A stretch of 64,000 bases of DNA from a bacterium (GTDB lineage Bacteria; Krumholzibacteriota; Krumholzibacteriia; LZORAL124-64-63), in assembly GCA_016719645.1 (NCBI GenBank), contig JADJYS010000002.1:558001-622000 (forward strand), in the 5' to 3' direction. Within the stretch, counting starts at the first letter, position 1, and each line of letters opens with the position of its first letter. This document shows, piece by piece, positions 60,168-64,000 of this stretch. The position numbers and the translations under genes were made by a program. The notes beneath the pieces are model-generated. The model had not been told where the DNA came from. It saw only the letters and a program-made list of their open reading frames with translations, and ran no database searches.

Positions 60168-61027
60168 CCGTATCGCGTGGCTTCTCCGTCCGCATCTTCA
60201 TCCCCTCCGGCGAGCCCGAGGCGCTCCGGATCGTCGAAAAGTCCAACTGGACAGGTCAGGGGCTCGTATTTCCCCGTTCCCAATTCGCTGATGTGCGTCA
60301 GCGGCCCGAGCTCAGCCGCACGGGTGTCTATGTGCTGTGGGGACCCAGCGAATCAAGCCAGTTACCGCGCATCTACATCGGCGAAGGCGACCCGGTCAGA
60401 CCACGTCTGGACCAGCACTCAAAACAGAAAGACTTTTGGACCCACGCCGCCGTTTTCACGAGTAAAGACCAGAACCTCAATAAAGCCCACGTCCAACATC
60501 TCGAGTCTCGCCTAGTTGAATTAGCCCGACAGGCTAAGCGGGCGGAACTCGATAATGGGAACGTCCCCCAGCTGCCCGCGCTGTCGGAAGCTGAGACCGC
60601 GGATGCCGATGGTTACCTCAGCGATCTGCTGCTGTGCCTCCCCGTGGTTGGCGTGAGCCTATTCGAATCAGCCAGGGCTAGGACTGCCAAGTCCCGGGAG
60701 TTTATCCTCAAGGCCAAGGGGATTGAGGGCCGTGGGGTCGATGCCAGTGAAGGTTTCGTGGTTCTGGCTGGTTCCGGCGCAGTCATAAACGAAGTGGCAT
60801 CCTGTCAGTCGTACCTCATTGAGCTACGGCGATCCCTTTTACAGCAGAAAGTTCTGGAGCCATCTGGCACCGGCTATCGGCTGACTCAGGATTACACATT
60901 CAACTCGCCGTCGACAGCTGCGGGTGTTCTCCTCGGCCGCTCATCAAATGGCCGGACCGAATGGAAGGACGCGAAGGGCCGCTCACTCAAGGAGTTCCAG
61001 GATGCGGCCGCGGCGGGTAATGTATGA
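60164..61027 (+). CDS. GIY-YIG nuclease-like protein with DUF4357
   Basis: The 287-residue protein has a GIY-YIG core (GVYVLWGPSE, then RIYIGEGDPVRPRLDQHS, with Arg and Glu as expected) around residues 50-120 and a C-terminal DUF4357-like domain (FNSPSTAAGVLLGRSSNGR, TEWKDAKGRSLKEF). Genes of this make-up often lie in type I restriction-modification loci (known), and this one starts in the ATGA overlap with hsdS and overlaps hsdR by 4 bp, so it is part of the operon. Its role there is not established. Confidence 0.82.
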   Translation: MTVSRGFSVRIFIPSGEPEALRIVEKSNWTGQGLVFPRSQFADVRQRPELSRTGVYVLWGPSESSQLPRIYIGEGDPVRPRLDQHSKQKDFWTHAAVFTSKDQNLNKAHVQHLESRLVELARQAKRAELDNGNVPQLPALSEAETADADGYLSDLLLCLPVVGVSLFESARARTAKSREFILKAKGIEGRGVDASEGFVVLAGSGAVINEVASCQSYLIELRRSLLQQKVLEPSGTGYRLTQDYTFNSPSTAAGVLLGRSSNGRTEWKDAKGRSLKEFQDAAAAGNV

Positions 61028-64000
61028 CATCGCACATCAATGAATCCCTTGTCGAAGACGTTGCCCTGGTCTGGCTGAAGTCCCTCGGTTATGGAATGTT
61101 CTACGGGCCCGAGATCGCGGTTGGAGAACCCGGCGCTGAACGCCTGGACGCTGGCTATCGCGATGTCATCCTATCGGGACGATTGCGCCAGGCCCTCGCA
61201 CGACTGAACCCACATCTGCCATCGGACGCTCTGGACGAGGCCTACCGCAGGCTGACGCGCCTGGACATGCCTATCCTACTTGAGAGAAACCGGGCCGCCC
61301 ACCGGTTGCTTGTTGACGGGGTTGAGATAGAGTACCGCAGGTCTGACGGATCCATTGCCGGCGACCAAGTCCGAGTGATCGACTTCGACGACCCTAGCAG
61401 CAACGACTGGCTGGCCGTCAACCAGTTCTCGGTCTCTGAAGGCCAGCACACGCGCCGCCCGGACGTGGTCGTATTCGTGAACGGCCTGCCTCTCGCAGTC
61501 ATCGAGCTGAAGAACCCGGCCGACGAAAACGCGACCATCTGGACGGCCTGGCAGCAGCTCCGGACTTACCAGGCCGAGATTCCGAACCTATTCACGACCA
61601 ACCTCGCGCTGATTGTCTCGGACGGTGTCCGGGCTCGCATCGGTGCCCTTGGAGCCAGCCGCGAATGGTTTAAGCCTTGGCGAACCATTGCGGGAGACGG
61701 GGACGCCCCGGCGGGTATGACGGAATTGCAGGTGATCCTCGAGGGCGTTTTCGAAAAACGCCGCTTCCTGGACCTGCTGCGGTACTTTGTCGTTTTCGAG
61801 GACGACGGTGGCGGCTCTTTGGTAAAGAAAATGGCCGGCTACCACCAGTTCCACGCCGTGAACGTCGCGGTGGAGGAGACCCTGCGGGCGACTCGAGCCT
61901 CAGGCACCGGGCGGGCTGCCGAGCGGCGAGGCACATACACGCACCGCATTACGGAGAGCGGGTACCCCGGTGATCACCGGGTCGGCGTGATCTGGCACAC
62001 CCAGGGCTCGGGCAAGAGCCTGACCATGGCCTTCTACGCAGGACGAGTGATTCTGCATTCCGAAATGGCCAACCCGACAATCGTGGTGATCACAGACCGC
62101 AATGACCTCGACGACCAATTATTCGGCACCTTTTCCCGCTGCCGCGAACTGCTGCGCCAGCCACCTGCGCAGGCCACCGACCGGACTGGCCTGCGAAACC
62201 TGCTCTCAGTTAACGCCGGCGGGGTTGTCTTCACGACCATCCAGAAGTTCTTCCCCGAGGAGCGCGGAGACCGCCATCCAGTGCTGTCAAATCGCCGCAA
62301 CATCGTGGTCATCGCCGACGAGGCACACCGCAGCCAATACGACTTCATCGACGGCTTCGCCCGGCACATGCGGGACGCCCTACCGAACGCCTCGTTCATC
62401 GGGTTCACTGGCACTCCTATCGAGAAAGCCGACGCTAACACCCGGGCTGTGTTCGGGGACTACATCAGCGTCTACGACATCCGCCGATCCGTGGCCGACG
62501 GCGCCACTGTCCCCATTTACTACGAGAGCCGGTTGGCGAAGCTCGAACTAGAAGGAGTCCGAGCGCCCCCGGATCGATCCCAAGTTCGAAGAGGTGACCG
62601 AAGGGGAGGAGGTCGACCGTAAAGAGAAGCTCAAGTCGAAGTGGGCCCAGCTCGAGGCAGTAGTCGGCTCCGAGTGCCGCCTGCGGCTGATTGCCCGGGA
62701 TCTGGTCGCCCATTTTGAGAACCGCCTCACAGCTCTCGACGGCAAGGCGATGATCGTGGTGATGAGCCGCCGCATCGCGATCGACCTGTACCGGGGCTGA
62801 TCCGACTGCGACCCGACTGGCACAGCAACGACGACGAGCAGGGCATTCTCAAGGTCGTGATGACTGGCTCAGCATCTGACCCCTCGAATGGCAGGACCAC
62901 ATCCGGAACAAGCAACGCCGCGAGGCCCTTGCCAAACGATTCCGCGACCCCAGGACCGATTCCAGATCGTGATTGTCCGCGACATGTGGCTGACCGGGTT
63001 CGACGCCCCGAACCTACACACGATGTACGTGGACAAGCCGATGCGCGGGCACGGGCTGATGCAGGCCATCGCCCGCGTTAATCGGGTCTTTAAGGATAAA
63101 CCCGGTGGGCTGGTCGTCGACTACTTGGGGTTGGCCGACGAGCTGAAAAAGGCGCTGGCTACCTACACCGACGCAGGCGGGACCGGCGCGACGGCGATCG
63201 ACCAGGCCGAAGCCATCGCAGTGATGCAGGAGAAGTATGAGGTTTGTTTGGGCCTGTTCTATGGCTTCGACTGGAGCCCCTGGACTGCGGGGGCGCCCCA
63301 TGAACGGCTCTCTCTACTGCCGGCGGCCCAGGAACATATCCTGGCCCAGGATGACGGCAAGGCCCGCCTGCTGCGGGCAGTGACCGAGTTGTCCCAGGCC
63401 TTTGCGCTGTCGATTCCCAGCGAGGAAGCGCTGCGGATCCGCGACGACGTGGGGTTCTTTCAGGCCATCCGTGCTGTCTTGGCGAAGAGCGAGTCGGATA
63501 AAGCCCGCACTGACGAGGAGTTGAACTACGCCATACGGCAGATTGTTTCGGGCGCCCTCGCATCGGGGGATGTCGTCGACATCTTCACGGCCGCGGGCCT
63601 AGATAAGCCCGACATCTCGATTCTGTCGGACGAGTTCCTGGCCGAAGTGCGGGGCATGCCCCACCACAACCTCGCCTCGAGTTGCTCCATAGGCTGCTTA
63701 AAGGGGAGATCAAAACTGCCATAAGCGAAACGTTGTCCAGGCCCGGTCGTTCGCCGATATGCTCGAGCAGACGATCCGCGAAGTACCGAACCGCGCCATC
63801 GAGACGTCCCAGGTGATCGAGGAATTGATCCGTCTGGCCCGGGAGATGCGCGAAGCCGGCGCACGAGGCGAGAAGCTGGGACTGACGGACGACGAGCTGG
63901 CCTTCTACGACGCCCTCGAGGCTAACGACAGCGCGGTGAAAATCCTCGGCGACGAGGCACTACGCAAAATCGCCCAGGAGCTCGTCGGCACCGTCCGCAG
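61024..64000 (+). pseudogene. hsdR: Type I restriction endonuclease subunit HsdR, frameshifted and 3' partial
   Basis: HsdR translocates and cuts DNA. The first 510 residues are intact: a RecB-like nuclease (RRPDVVVFVNGLPLAVIELKN), the P-loop HTQGSGKSLTM, and DEAHRSQYDF with GFTGTP. Then single-base changes occur at about 62554 (+1), 62796 (-1), 62886 (-1), 62954 (-1), 63676 (-1) and 63724 (-1); between them the conserved motor and C-terminal regions remain readable (VRDMWLTGFDAPNLHTMYVDKP, QARSFADMLEQTIRE, AREMREAGARGEKLGLTDDE). The window ends before the stop. As drawn it is non-functional; low-quality sequence near an end is an alternative. Confidence 0.85.

Larger units (their letters stand above)
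57104..64000. other. Putative restriction-modification island downstream of tRNA-Pro
   Basis: From the tRNA-Pro terminator to the window end the sequence holds only a type I restriction-modification set (hsdM, hsdS, a GIY-YIG protein, hsdR), has lower GC than the preceding 57 kb, and uses more A/T-ending codons. No integrase is seen within the window. The right border and any repeat of the tRNA 3' end lie outside. Confidence 0.5.

Overview
This is a GC-rich, gene-dense bacterial segment. Nearly every gene lies on the + strand; the only clear exception is rpsT. Several traits suggest a diderm of the Fibrobacterota-Chlorobiota-Bacteroidota (FCB) side of the tree, perhaps a candidate phylum such as Krumholzibacteriota or Eisenbacteria. 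They are a lipoprotein with an N-terminal Ig-like region of FCB style, an M6-type protease ending in a FlgD-like secretion/anchor module, a SecA with an enlarged preprotein-crosslinking region, LapA/LapB envelope genes, a SPOR protein and a short secreted protein ending in a W-G-x-L-K-A-R-F-K tail. That affiliation is an inference, not a demonstrated fact.

Layout: 1-5060 holds the end of comEC and a purine block (purC, purH, guaA). 5077-10755 holds a secreted protease, a lytic transglycosylase and a lipid-kinase-like membrane protein. 10787-13824 is secA. 13846-20977 is topA-trmFO-xerC-hslV-hslU, the same order as in Bacillus upstream of codY. 21023-25653 is argF, a lipoprotein and dapF-dapA-dapB. 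rpsT faces uvrC. 26018-28785 is uvrC-xerD. 28896-35746 is trpS-scpA-scpB-rluB-hisC-aroF and a cmk-plsC fusion. rpsA has its own promoter and terminator. 37907-45905 is mtaB-miaB-lapA-lapB-SPOR-mutS. A signalling-like protein (Rossmann, GAF, degenerate GGDEF) sits between mutS and mutL, followed by miaA. After tRNA-Gly(CCC) come a secreted PPC-like protein, a DUF512 radical SAM protein, der, plsY, gpsA and a MerR-type regulator. After tRNA-Pro(GGG) the base composition drops and a type I restriction-modification block (hsdM, hsdS, GIY-YIG/DUF4357 protein, hsdR) runs off the end of the window.

Many genes are joined by 4-bp stop/start overlaps, so a few long transcription units are likely. Several good sigma-70-like promoters (17-18 bp spacers) mark unit starts: before purC, xerC, trpS, rpsA, rpsT, tRNA-Gly and tRNA-Pro. 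Hairpin terminators follow rpsA, both tRNAs and the secreted PPC protein, and one lies between dapB and rpsT.

A main caution is that several genes that should be essential (guaA, secA twice, trpS, der) carry single-base frameshifts. Most sit in short homopolymers or GC runs and are most simply read as sequence errors. The density rises sharply in hsdM and hsdR, where real decay and poor coverage cannot be told apart from the sequence alone. I did not find a clearly new biological system. The least explained loci are the Rossmann-GAF-degenerate GGDEF protein, the tRNA-Pro restriction island with its embedded GIY-YIG gene, the His-rich insert in PurH and the cmk-plsC fusion.
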